Shown: positions 27,324-35,283 of the stretch, in pieces
Position numbering within the stretch: the stretch's first letter is position 1
How the letters are laid out: each line of letters begins with the position of its first letter
Program-made: the position numbers and the translations under genes
Assembly (NCBI RefSeq): GCF_030070105.1
Contig: NZ_JASJOO010000003.1
Location: 543,155 to 607,154, forward strand
Reading direction: 5' to 3'
Source: Bermanella sp. WJH001
Lineage (GTDB): Bacteria > Pseudomonadota > Gammaproteobacteria > Pseudomonadales > Oceanobacteraceae
Length of the DNA: 64,000 nucleotides
The notes under the pieces: model-generated
What the model was told of the DNA's origin: nothing
What the model saw: only the letters and a program-made list of their open reading frames with translations
The model's database searches: none

Positions 27324-29234
27324 TTATTCACTTAATTGAGCTTCTAATTCTTCTAACTCTTCAAGTAACAGCATCCACTGTTCTTCATCTGATTCTAATT
27401 GTTTTTTAGCTTGGCTTTGATCATTGAGTACCATTTGTAACGTGGCTTTTTGTGCCGCCTCATACAAACTGGTGTCGGCCAACTTTGCCTCTATCTCCAC
27501 AAGCTGTGCTTGTAAGGATTCAACTTGCTCTTCTAATTTAGCGACTTGTTTTTTAAGAGGGCTCAGGGCTTTACGAATCTCAGCTTCGCGACGTTTTTTG
27601 TCTTTTTTCGCTTCTGCACTGTTTTCTGTTTGCTTAAGGGGTAACGCTACCGTGTCATCCACGCTTTCAGATTGCTTAATGAAAGCACGGTAGTCTTCTA
27701 AATCACCATCAAATTCGCTGACCTTCCCTTGGTGTACCAAGTAAAATTGATCGACGGTGTTCGCTAACAAATGGCGGTCATGGCTCACCACCATAATGGC
27801 GCCATCATAATTTTGCAACGCCATGGTTAAGGCATGGCGCATATCTAAATCTAAGTGGTTAGTTGGTTCATCAAGGATAAGTAAGTTAGGTTTAAGCCAA
27901 GCAATACGAGCCAATGCTAAACGCGCTAATTCACCCCCTGAAAATTTATCGCTCACTTCAAGCGCCTGATCCCCATGAAAACCAAATCCCCCTAAAAAAT
28001 TACGAATTTGTTGATCCGATGCATCCGGCTTTAATTGCAATAGGTTCTCAAAAGGCGTGAGGCGTAAATCAAGCTCATCTACTTGGTGCTGTGCAAAATA
28101 ACCTGTGGATAAATACTCACCCTGAAAACATTCACCACCCATGAGTTTAAGCTCACCCACAATGGCTTTAATCAATGTAGATTTACCCGCGCCATTGGCA
28201 CCGAGTAATCCAATACGATCGCCAGGTCGCAGAGATAGTTGCACATTACCTAATTGCACTTTATCGCCATAACCAATATTTGCATGTTCAAGGTTAAGCA
28301 ATGGATCGCTATATTTATCCGCATTAGGGAATTCAAAATGAAATTGACTATCAATATGGGCAGGGGCAATACGCTCCATACGCTCCAACGCTTTCACTCG
28401 ACTTTGTGCTTGTTTAGCTTTACTGGCCTTAGCCTTAAAGCGCTCAATAAAACTCTCAATGTGAGCAATTTGTGCTTGCTGTTGTTCAAACAAGGATTGC
28501 TGCTGCGCCAAACGCTCAGCACGGCGACGTTCAAAGTCGGCATAATTACCAGAATACAGTGTGATAGCCTGCTGATGAAGATGCACAATGCCGTCCACAA
28601 CTGAATCTATAAAATCACGATCGTGACTAATTAGTAGCAAGGTGCCTCTGTATTTTTGCAAAAAGCTCTCTAACCATAAACTAGCATCCAAGTCTAAGTG
28701 GTTAGTCGGCTCATCCAGTAAAAGTAGATCACTGGGCATAATCAATGCTTTTGCTAAATTTAAACGCATGCGCCAGCCACCACTGAAGGCACTTACTGGG
28801 TGAGACATTTGCTCCTGTTTAAAACCCAAACCGGCTAACATGGTTTGACCAAGCTGTGTGACTTGGTAGCCATGTATCACTTCAAACTCACCGTGCAATG
28901 CAGCCAAGGTTAAATCATCTTGTGCTTGCTCAGCTTTTAACATGGCTTGTTGAATGCGGCGAAATTCTTGGTGACCATCTAACACGTAATCCAGTGCACT
29001 TTTTTCTGAGGCGGCGACTTCTTGCGCCATGTGTGCAATGCGCCAGTTTTTAGGGATATATAAATCACCTTGGTCCGGTACTAACTGCTGTAACAACAAT
29101 TTAAATAGTGTGGACTTGCCGGCACCATTTGCACCAACCACTGCAAGCTTGTGGCCGTCATGCACAGTCAGGTCGGCCTGTTGCAGGATTATTTTAGTGC
29201 CAAGGTGTAAATTAACCTGTTGCAGACGTATCAT
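27324..29234 (-). CDS. yheS: ABC-F family ATPase, YheS-like
   Basis: A 636-aa soluble protein with two ATPase domains and no membrane segment. There are Walker A motifs G-A-N-G-A-G-K-S-T at about 34 and 345, ABC signatures (FSGGWRMRLNLAKAL; FSGGELARLALARI) and Walker B LLLLDEPTNHLDL / LLILDEPTNHLDL. The linker between domains is long and charged (Arm/PtIM region), and the C-terminus is coiled coil. ABC-F proteins act on ribosomes. It matches the YheS group by length and the DEPTNHLDLD signatures. Confidence 0.93.
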   Translation of the reverse strand: MIRLQQVNLHLGTKIILQQADLTVHDGHKLAVVGANGAGKSTLFKLLLQQLVPDQGDLYIPKNWRIAHMAQEVAASEKSALDYVLDGHQEFRRIQQAMLKAEQAQDDLTLAALHGEFEVIHGYQVTQLGQTMLAGLGFKQEQMSHPVSAFSGGWRMRLNLAKALIMPSDLLLLDEPTNHLDLDASLWLESFLQKYRGTLLLISHDRDFIDSVVDGIVHLHQQAITLYSGNYADFERRRAERLAQQQSLFEQQQAQIAHIESFIERFKAKASKAKQAQSRVKALERMERIAPAHIDSQFHFEFPNADKYSDPLLNLEHANIGYGDKVQLGNVQLSLRPGDRIGLLGANGAGKSTLIKAIVGELKLMGGECFQGEYLSTGYFAQHQVDELDLRLTPFENLLQLKPDASDQQIRNFLGGFGFHGDQALEVSDKFSGGELARLALARIAWLKPNLLILDEPTNHLDLDMRHALTMALQNYDGAIMVVSHDRHLLANTVDQFYLVHQGKVSEFDGDLEDYRAFIKQSESVDDTVALPLKQTENSAEAKKDKKRREAEIRKALSPLKKQVAKLEEQVESLQAQLVEIEAKLADTSLYEAAQKATLQMVLNDQSQAKKQLESDEEQWMLLLEELEELEAQLSE

Positions 29235-29266
29235 AACTCGACTTCACACATTCAAAGGGGTGGGCG

Positions 29267-29752
29267 GTGGTTCAGGTTGCGCATGATGCCATAAATTCAT
29301 TGGATAACCCATTCTGGTTATATTCCATCGAGCAATATAAAAAGCCTGGCTGTGCCGAGTTCTTATTAGATGCACAAGACCGTTATCACTTTGACATTAA
29401 TATATTGCTGTTTATTGGTTGGTTGAATTCACACAATAAAACCTTCCAAGACGATCTCGCTCTTAATGCTGCCCATGATTGGCAGGCTTCAAAAGTTAGA
29501 CCTATTCGAGCGCTTCGCCGTAAAGCAAAGCCTTTGCAAAACAACCCGTTTTATCAAGCATTAAAAGATTTGGAGTTAACAGCCGAACGAGCGCAACAAG
29601 CTATGCTGTTTCAAATAAGCAGGCGCTGGCCAAAATCCAGTCAAACTGGGATAGACGGTTTTAAGGTGAGTGTAAAAGCGTACGCAAATAAGATGGGATT
29701 AAACTTTAAGGAGAGTTGGCTGCAAGCGCTATATCAGCACTTGCAACCCTAA
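29267..29752 (+). CDS. TIGR02444-like conserved protein of unknown function
   Basis: A 161-aa protein starting at GTG 29267, with AAAGGGG 6 nt upstream. It begins with N-P-F-W-L-Y-S-I-E-Q-Y-K-K-P-G and contains CAEFLLDAQDRYHFDINILLF and L-F-I-G-W-L. It resembles the TIGR02444 family, often encoded beside an ABC-F gene, algP and rsd in pseudomonad relatives. The function is unknown. It is divergent from the ABC-F gene across only 32 nt, so promoters must overlap coding sequence. Confidence 0.8.
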   Translation: MVQVAHDAINSLDNPFWLYSIEQYKKPGCAEFLLDAQDRYHFDINILLFIGWLNSHNKTFQDDLALNAAHDWQASKVRPIRALRRKAKPLQNNPFYQALKDLELTAERAQQAMLFQISRRWPKSSQTGIDGFKVSVKAYANKMGLNFKESWLQALYQHLQP

Positions 29753-29767
29753 GTCAGTCAGCCTGTC

Positions 29768-30706
29768 TTAGTTATTTTCAGCAAATAAGCTTTGCGCTGC
29801 TGGAGCAGGCATTTCAGCTTTTGCTTCAGCTACTTTTACTGCTTTAGCTGGCTTAGCCGCTTTTTTGGCTTTAGGCGCTTTTTTAGCTTTAGGCGCTTTA
29901 GCAGGCTTAGCTGGTTTTGCCGCTTTAGCTGGCTTAGCTGCTTTTTTAGCTTTAGCAGGTTTTGCTGCTTTAGCGGCTTTTTTAGCGGCTGCTTTTGCTT
30001 TCGCTTTTTCTTTCGCTGCAGCTGCTTTTTCTTTCTTAGCGGCTGCTTTTGCAGCTTTAGCAGCTGCTTTTTTCACTTTAGCGGCTTCTTTTTTCAGCTT
30101 GTCAGCTTCTTTTTTCGCTTTAGCTTTTACTTTCGCTTTTTCAGCAGCAACTTTAGCTTTGGCTTTGGCTTTAACCGCCGCTGCTTTCGCTTTTGCTTTT
30201 TCTTTAGCTTTAGCAGCTTTCTCTTTAGCGGCTTCCGCTTTCAAGAAGGCTTTTTCAGCTGCAGCACGTACTTTTTCAACTTTAACGGCTTTAGCCGCTT
30301 CAGCTTTCACTTCAGCTTGAGCCGCTTTTGCTGTGTTAGCTGCTGCTTTTGCTGCTTTAAGTGCTTTAGCTGCGTCAGCTGCTTTGGCTTTTGCTGCCGC
30401 TAGTTGCTTAACACCAGCTGGGGTTTTCTTAGCTTTAACTTTAGTAGCAACTTTTGCTTGAGCATCTTTTGCTTTTTTAGCAGCATCCGCTGCTTTGGTA
30501 ACCGCTTTAGTGGCAGCAGCAACTTCTTTAGTCGCTTCAGCAGCTTGCTTAGTACGAGCAGCTTTTAGCTGAGCTGTTAGTTTTGCAATTTCGTTTTGAA
30601 GCTGAGCTACTGGGCCAACTGCTTTAGCAGCTGCTTTTTTAGCTGGTGCTTTTTTAACAGCGGCTTTAGTCGCTTTCTTTACTGCAGGTTTTTTACGTGC
30701 TGCCAT
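29768..30706 (-). CDS. algP: AlgP-like histone H1-type DNA-binding protein
   Basis: A 312-aa protein from the ATG at 30706 (AGAGGT upstream); the frame to 30742 has no better site. It is almost entirely Ala, Lys, Val and Pro. Short repeats of the K-P-A-K-A/K-K-A-A type are concentrated in the last third (about 225-290), with a hinge-like QLQNEIAKLTAQLKAAR near residue 35. Pseudomonad AlgP/AlgR3 is a regulator with histone H1-like repeats that binds DNA. The repeats make the length prone to change between strains. The opposite strand is also open but is a composition artefact. Confidence 0.88.
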   Translation of the reverse strand: MAARKKPAVKKATKAAVKKAPAKKAAAKAVGPVAQLQNEIAKLTAQLKAARTKQAAEATKEVAAATKAVTKAADAAKKAKDAQAKVATKVKAKKTPAGVKQLAAAKAKAADAAKALKAAKAAANTAKAAQAEVKAEAAKAVKVEKVRAAAEKAFLKAEAAKEKAAKAKEKAKAKAAAVKAKAKAKVAAEKAKVKAKAKKEADKLKKEAAKVKKAAAKAAKAAAKKEKAAAAKEKAKAKAAAKKAAKAAKPAKAKKAAKPAKAAKPAKPAKAPKAKKAPKAKKAAKPAKAVKVAEAKAEMPAPAAQSLFAENN

Positions 30707-30796
30707 GATTACCTCTAGGTATGCTCTGTGTGGGTACGGCAATTATACAAACACAAAACTGATACGCCAGATTTAAACGTTATTTTTTTATATTTT

Positions 30797-31528
30797 TTAA
30801 TTGTTTTTGCTGTTATTGAGCTGAATATTGAGCCAATTGATTAATGGCTGCCATTCTTCGCGATCTTTTTCGTTAGGTTGACTGAAATCAAAAATGCCCA
30901 TTCCAAATTCTGCTGCACGAACATATTGCTGTGTATCTCGAATAGTCGTGATAAACGGAATGTTTAAACTATTCAAAAATGCCTCTAATTTGTTGTAGCC
31001 TAGGGTATTTCGTTTCACTCGATTTGCAATTACTGCGATGGGTTTTGGCTTGATACGAAAACCTGGACTTAATAAAACATCTTTGATAAATCCTGTGGCT
31101 GCACGAATATCTATCACGGAAGGTACCACTGGCATCAATATCAAATCACAATGCCTCAGGTGGTCAGAAAGCACATTCCCACTCACACCCGCCGGTGTAT
31201 CGATAATAATATGCGTGGTATCAATCGGCACCATAAGCTGAAAACTACGAGTAGTATGATTATCATCTTTACGGTATGCCGCTACTGAATAAATTGAAGG
31301 TAAATTTTGACTACGTGCATCAAGCCATTGTGCACTTGAACCTTGAGGGTCGTGATCAATCAAAACCACCTTTGCACCTTGGCTTGCAAAATACGCAGCC
31401 GTGTTAGTGGCAAGGGTTGTCTTTCCACAGCCACCTTTTGCATTGGCGATAAGAATCCGCTTTGGTTCGGTATGCGAAACCACTCGTGCTGTTTGCGGTT
31501 TGATGGCGTCAAATTTTTTCCCTGGCAC
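30797..31528 (-). CDS. Orphan ParA/MinD-type ATPase
   Basis: A 243-aa P-loop ATPase with a deviant Walker A, K-G-G-C-G-K-T-T (about 30-37), a Walker A' region VVLIDHDPQGSSAQWL, and a switch VIIDTPAGVSG. It starts at GTG 31528 with AGGTG upstream. No parB and no obvious parS cluster lie nearby, so it is not the chromosomal parAB locus. ParA relatives of this type position cargo such as chemoreceptors, plasmids or polysaccharide machines. The cargo here is unknown. Confidence 0.85.
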   Translation of the reverse strand: MPGKKFDAIKPQTARVVSHTEPKRILIANAKGGCGKTTLATNTAAYFASQGAKVVLIDHDPQGSSAQWLDARSQNLPSIYSVAAYRKDDNHTTRSFQLMVPIDTTHIIIDTPAGVSGNVLSDHLRHCDLILMPVVPSVIDIRAATGFIKDVLLSPGFRIKPKPIAVIANRVKRNTLGYNKLEAFLNSLNIPFITTIRDTQQYVRAAEFGMGIFDFSQPNEKDREEWQPLINWLNIQLNNSKNN

Positions 31529-31630
31529 CCTTTCACCTAATTCCTTGGTTTTGTGTCATTAAGTCTTACATCTCTAACTTGAGTAAAACATTCCTACTGA
31601 TCATCCACTGAATATCTGAGTTTACTGAGG

Positions 31631-31636
31631 TATAAT
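31631..31636 (+). promoter_or_regulatory. Perfect -10 element before the DUF4124 gene
   Basis: TATAAT stands 30 nt before the ATG of the DUF4124 gene, with AAGGA between. No good -35 is visible at 16-18 nt, so an activator or a weak promoter is likely. Confidence 0.35.
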
Positions 31637-31665
31637 TCCCTTCACTCTTACAAGGAACGTAACTC

Positions 31666-32133
31666 ATGAAACTTTTCAATAAATTACTATTACTCGCCTT
31701 AGTACTCGCACTGGCCAGCCCTTTCATTTTGAAAAAACCAGATGGCACTCCAATTTTAGAAATTTCTAAGTTTCTAGAACCCACTAAAGATCTCACATCT
31801 TCAGTACTACCTAGTGCAGCACCTAAGTCCCTGTACCGCTGGCAAGACGCAAAAGGCAATTGGCAATACAGTGACCATCCACCTCAAGATGCCCATGCCC
31901 AACAAATTCAGGTTGAAGATAAGATCAACTCAATGAAAACCATTGATCTGCCAGAAGGTTATAAAGACAAACCTAAAGAATCAGAACGCTTTGACCCCAC
32001 TGACGGCAGCGGCTCTTCTTTTCCGTTAACCACGGCTCCCATTGAAAAAGTCCCCGAAATGCTTGATCAAATAAAAGATTTTCAAAAAAACCTAGATAGC
32101 CGCCAACAGCAGCTTGATCAAATCAATCGTTAA
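31666..32133 (+). CDS. DUF4124 domain protein, exported
   Basis: A 155-aa protein with an N-terminal hydrophobic segment (about 5-19). A DUF4124-type element, L-Y-R-W-Q-D-A-K-G-N-W-Q-Y-S-D-x-P-P, lies at about 57-74, and a Gln/Asp-rich C-terminus follows that is likely coiled coil. The function of DUF4124 is not known; the proteins are periplasmic or membrane-anchored. The start has AAGGA upstream. It ends directly against the convergent lipoprotein gene, with no base between the two stop codons. Confidence 0.82.
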   Translation: MKLFNKLLLLALVLALASPFILKKPDGTPILEISKFLEPTKDLTSSVLPSAAPKSLYRWQDAKGNWQYSDHPPQDAHAQQIQVEDKINSMKTIDLPEGYKDKPKESERFDPTDGSGSSFPLTTAPIEKVPEMLDQIKDFQKNLDSRQQQLDQINR

Positions 32134-33084
32134 TCAATCGAGTTGATAGGTTAATCCATTTGCTCCCACTGCTTTATATCCTTTGGGGGCAAATGCCACA
32201 TCCAGCACCTGAGTTGTCTTATTCACCCAACCACTTCGCGCGGATAGCTGCCAAGTTCTTAATTTTTCGGCTTTCTTCACATCCCATAAAACAATAAAAC
32301 CACTTGAGCTGCCGGTTAATAATTTTGAACCATCTTGGCTAAAGCGAGCACTTAGATAATAACCATGATCCTGTGGCAATTTCGCCAACTCTTTTCCAGT
32401 ATTTAAATCCCATAGAATGCTGTCATCTCGATGGCTAGCAGCAAACCCCATACGGCCGTCTTGTGTCAAAGCTACAACTTTAATTTGGTTGCTAAGTTCC
32501 CATGTGTAAATTGCCTTACCTGTCGCTAGGTCCCAAACTTTGACCATGGAGTCATCACCACCTGTCATACCCCATTTTTGGTCGCGACTCATACTCACGG
32601 TTTGCACAATGCCTTCATGGGGCATTCTTAATTTCACCCCGCCATTTTGTATATCAAATAATACGGCTTCGTAGTTATCTAATCCCAACAGAGCAAACTG
32701 ACCATTATTACTTAAAGACATGTCTTCAATATTGGCTGGGGCTTCCCATAACCAAAATGCTTCTCCGGTTTTTGCATTCCATAACACAATTTTTCGATGT
32801 TCAGCGGTACTGGCATAAGTATCATTATCACTTATGGCGCACGATAAAATCCCTGTTAAGGTTTCCGCTTTATGGTTCCAGTCAAACAGACGCTCTGGCG
32901 GATCAACTTGCCAATAACTACCACCATGATGAATGGAACCTACTAATACATGATCACCCTTTAAGGACAAGCAAGCACTGTAAACACCTTGCACGGCGAC
33001 TTCGGATTGCTTAGAGGGACTATCGCCACTTGAGCAAGCAGTTAATAACAATAGTGCAGAAAGGAGTGTGATTATCAATTTCAT
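32134..33084 (-). CDS. WD40-repeat lipoprotein
   Basis: A 316-aa lipoprotein: signal peptide with lipobox L-L-T-A-C (Cys17), then a beta-propeller with WD-type blades. Visible blades end in VLWN, VWDLATG, LWDLNTGK and LWDVKKA. WD40 proteins are scaffolds; a lipidated, periplasmic one is uncommon in bacteria but known in gammaproteobacteria. The function is not predictable from the neighbours. Confidence 0.85.
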   Translation of the reverse strand: MKLIITLLSALLLLTACSSGDSPSKQSEVAVQGVYSACLSLKGDHVLVGSIHHGGSYWQVDPPERLFDWNHKAETLTGILSCAISDNDTYASTAEHRKIVLWNAKTGEAFWLWEAPANIEDMSLSNNGQFALLGLDNYEAVLFDIQNGGVKLRMPHEGIVQTVSMSRDQKWGMTGGDDSMVKVWDLATGKAIYTWELSNQIKVVALTQDGRMGFAASHRDDSILWDLNTGKELAKLPQDHGYYLSARFSQDGSKLLTGSSSGFIVLWDVKKAEKLRTWQLSARSGWVNKTTQVLDVAFAPKGYKAVGANGLTYQLD

Positions 33085-33172
33085 AAACGGTATCCCTACG
33101 TGATACTTAGAGTGTAGGCGAGTATGAAATTTTTGGCAGATTTGAAAGACTGGGAGAGGGGATTGAGTGTGA

Positions 33173-33197
33173 CAAAAGGCGCTTTTGACGCCTTTTG
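33173..33197. terminator. Terminator-like hairpin downstream of rsd
   Basis: CAAAAGGCG (33173-33181) pairs with CGCCTTTTG (33189-33197), with a 7-nt loop. The U-run on the rsd transcript is short (4). A second inverted repeat, ATTTAGC/GCTAAAT (33201-33222), lies between it and the rsd stop, so two hairpins follow rsd. Confidence 0.55.
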
Positions 33198-33224
33198 GCT
33201 ATTTAGCAAATACCCGCTAAATCA

Positions 33225-33701
33225 TTATGCTATCATTTCTTTATGAACATTATGCAACGCTTCAATTAACTCATCTTCTAGTTCAAAGCGCTCTTCAAGT
33301 AACTCGCCCAACTCAGATAAATCTTTTGGTAGGTCTGTTAGTTTTTCAATGCATTGCTCAGCACTGTCATAATCGTCATTAAACTCGACGCATTTAACCG
33401 TAATTTCTTCTAGACGTGGATAATGGTGCTTAGCTAATTCAATACCACCATCATTAAACTCTTTCGCTTCACGAACTAATTGCTCATAGACTTCAAAATG
33501 ACCGGCACTGCAATAATCCATCAACACTTGGCAAAACGCTTGAACCTTAATTGATAATGGGGTTTCTCGCGGGCTATAGGGTTTCAAACCTTTAATGGCA
33601 CAATACAAGACTAATAACTCTTGGCGTTCATTCAACCAACGATCAATTAATGAATGCACACCACCCCAACGTTCTTTTGCATCTTTGCAACTTTCTAGCA
33701 T
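33225..33701 (-). CDS. rsd: Rsd/AlgQ-like anti-sigma-70 factor
   Basis: A 158-aa protein from the ATG at 33701 (AGAGGA 8 nt upstream); a TTG two codons earlier is too close to that site. It has R-W-G-G-V-H-S-L-I-D-R-W-L (about 11-23), then LLVLYCAIKGLKP, and FCQVLMDYCSAGHFEVYE, which match Rsd/AlgQ. Rsd binds free sigma-70 in stationary phase and favours alternative sigma factors. The proximity of algP- and dsbB-like genes resembles the Pseudomonas algP-algQ-dsbH region, and rmf downstream fits a stationary-phase theme. Confidence 0.88.
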   Translation of the reverse strand: MLESCKDAKERWGGVHSLIDRWLNERQELLVLYCAIKGLKPYSPRETPLSIKVQAFCQVLMDYCSAGHFEVYEQLVREAKEFNDGGIELAKHHYPRLEEITVKCVEFNDDYDSAEQCIEKLTDLPKDLSELGELLEERFELEDELIEALHNVHKEMIA

Positions 33702-33879
33702 GGCCAATCCTCTTGCTTATACTTATGGTCTAAGGTCCAGTCCCTTCAATATAGGCACTGGTTTTGACCGCTGCAAGCTCAATTTTTTCGATATTTTTAA
33801 TGCTTGAGCCTGCTTCGTTTTTGCAATAGTATCGCTTGGAAGCGTATTTTTTCTTGCATTCAAGAATGGCGTTTTTCTG

Positions 33880-34377
33880 CTACTTTCTTGTGTTTTTTAT
33901 CATTAAAAACGCACTGACAACTGCGAATCCCACAAACCAAACTAACACCCATTGCGGCATGGATAATCCTAAAAATGCCCAATGCGAATCAGCACAATTC
34001 CCATTACCTCTTAACATTACGCTTAGCACTTCGGCCCAAGGTAACGTATCCACCATATATTCTAAGCTTGGCCCACAAGTAGGCACTTGATCTGCAGGCA
34101 AGCTCTGTATCCAAACATGTCGCCCCGCTACGCCCATTCCCAAGAATGCACTTAACAACATAAACACCGCGCTCATCAATCGCGCTATTTGATTATGCGC
34201 AAGTAAAAAACCCAACAACCCTGCAAAACCCACAAGTAATACCGCAATGCGCTGCATGATGCATAACGGACATGGGTCCATATACAAAACATATTCAAAA
34301 TAATACGCACTAACTAATAACGCAGCACAGGAAACAAATACGGCCAGAGAAATCATGCGATTAGATATGGAAAACAT
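33880..34377 (-). CDS. dsbB: DsbB-like disulfide bond oxidoreductase
   Basis: A 165-aa protein with four membrane segments. The ATG at 34377 has AAAGGTG upstream. The first redox pair is Cys36/Cys39 in DPCPLCIMQR, in the first periplasmic loop. The second pair lies in VPTCGPSLEY and GNGNCADSHW, in the second loop. The conserved C-P-L-C-I-M-Q-R motif is diagnostic. It reoxidises DsbA using quinones. No dsbA is in the window. Confidence 0.93.
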   Translation of the reverse strand: MFSISNRMISLAVFVSCAALLVSAYYFEYVLYMDPCPLCIMQRIAVLLVGFAGLLGFLLAHNQIARLMSAVFMLLSAFLGMGVAGRHVWIQSLPADQVPTCGPSLEYMVDTLPWAEVLSVMLRGNGNCADSHWAFLGLSMPQWVLVWFVGFAVVSAFLMIKNTRK

Positions 34378-34502
34378 AAACACCTTTAATTAACAGACCA
34401 AGAACAAAGAGCAATTTAATAGACACAAGTTTATGGGTTTGGTTGCAGCAAGAGAGCAAAGCTGTTCTATGCTAAATAGATAAAACGCAAAAGGAACCCC
34501 AT

Positions 34503-34916
34503 ATGAAATCCGTTTACCTCTTAATTGTAATGGCTTTATTGACTATTAGCAGCTTTGTTTATGCCGCCGATGCCCCACCAGCGGGTAACACCACCCAATA
34601 TGTTCACTTACAACCAGCGTTTGTTTTAAATTATGACGACAATACCACGGGGCGATTAAAGTATATTCGTACCGATGTTGCGTTAAGGGTCGTTGGCGCA
34701 GAGGCCGCCGGTAAGGTCAATCATCACCAAGCCTATATCCGTAACCAGCTGGTATTGCTGCTCAGCCAACAAAACGAGGCGACCATTAATAATCCACAAG
34801 CCCGCGAGAAATTGCGTCAAGTGGCACTGGATGAGATTCGAGCATTGCTAACCGAGCTTGAAGGCAAGCCGTATATTGAGGATTTATACTTTCAGAATTT
34901 TGTGGCTCAGAATTAG
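34503..34916 (+). CDS. FliL-like exported protein
   Basis: A 137-aa protein with a signal peptide (about 1-22, ending in VYA). The rest (VHLQPAFVLNYDDNTTGRLKYIRTDVALRV, then QLVLLLSQQNEATINNPQAREKLR) looks like the FliL periplasmic domain, and the end ExPYIEDLYFQNFVAQ is typical of the family. No other flagellar gene is near, so it is probably a solitary FliL paralogue. AAAGGA lies upstream of the ATG. Confidence 0.85.
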   Translation: MKSVYLLIVMALLTISSFVYAADAPPAGNTTQYVHLQPAFVLNYDDNTTGRLKYIRTDVALRVVGAEAAGKVNHHQAYIRNQLVLLLSQQNEATINNPQAREKLRQVALDEIRALLTELEGKPYIEDLYFQNFVAQN

Positions 34917-34937
34917 CCAGGTAGATTTTTCAAATAC

Positions 34938-34967
34938 AAAAAAGGCCATGTAATCATGGCCTTTTTT
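34938..34967. terminator. Bidirectional terminator between the fliL-like gene and rmf
   Basis: A perfect 13-bp stem, AAAAAAGGCCATG (34938-34950) with CATGGCCTTTTTT (34955-34967), and a TAAT loop. It overlaps the rmf stop codon by 2 nt and serves both convergent genes. Confidence 0.9.
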
Positions 34968-35181
34968 ATAGGGACTGCTTGAGTGAGGCAGCATGCTTAA
35001 TATCAAATTGCTCTTTACCGTCTTGCCAACCCGCTTCCCAGGCATTAACAACAATTTCAGCTTTGTGAGGACATGAAATAAGATCCTTGCCAACCATGCC
35101 GGCCATAAAACCATGCCGGTATGCTTTGTCTAAATTTTCAAGATCCCAGTGAGGTTCCACTAGTTTCATAGCCAGATCCAT
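34966..35181 (-). CDS. rmf: Ribosome modulation factor (Rmf-like)
   Basis: A 71-aa protein with AAAGG before its ATG. The core LDKAYRHGFMAGMVGKDLISCPH, then NAWEAGWQDGKEQ, matches ribosome modulation factor (A-x-x-x-G-x-x-A-G, C-P, W-x-x-G-W). Rmf dimerises 70S ribosomes in stationary phase. The N-terminus (MDLAMKLVEPHWDLEN) and the C-terminus are longer than in the 55-aa E. coli protein. Confidence 0.88.
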   Translation of the reverse strand: MDLAMKLVEPHWDLENLDKAYRHGFMAGMVGKDLISCPHKAEIVVNAWEAGWQDGKEQFDIKHAASLKQSL

Positions 35182-35283
35182 ATGCCTTTTGAGGTAAATC
35201 TATCTCACAAAGCACCAATATCAAGCAAACCACTGGACTTATTTAGCCAATGTGGCATCTGGCCAATTTATTTGTGACACGCT

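Noticed and set aside
29792-30403. A 203-codon frame rich in Phe, Ser and Cys on the plus strand opposite algP
   Set aside because: It is the mirror of Lys/Ala-rich codons; a composition artefact with no ribosome site or family.
30797-31528. Chromosomal parAB partition locus
   Set aside because: No parB gene and no parS-like TGTTTCACGTGAAACA sites were seen nearby.
34884-35114. A 76-codon minus-strand frame overlapping rmf
   Set aside because: It overlaps the clear rmf frame and the terminator and has no recognisable protein features.
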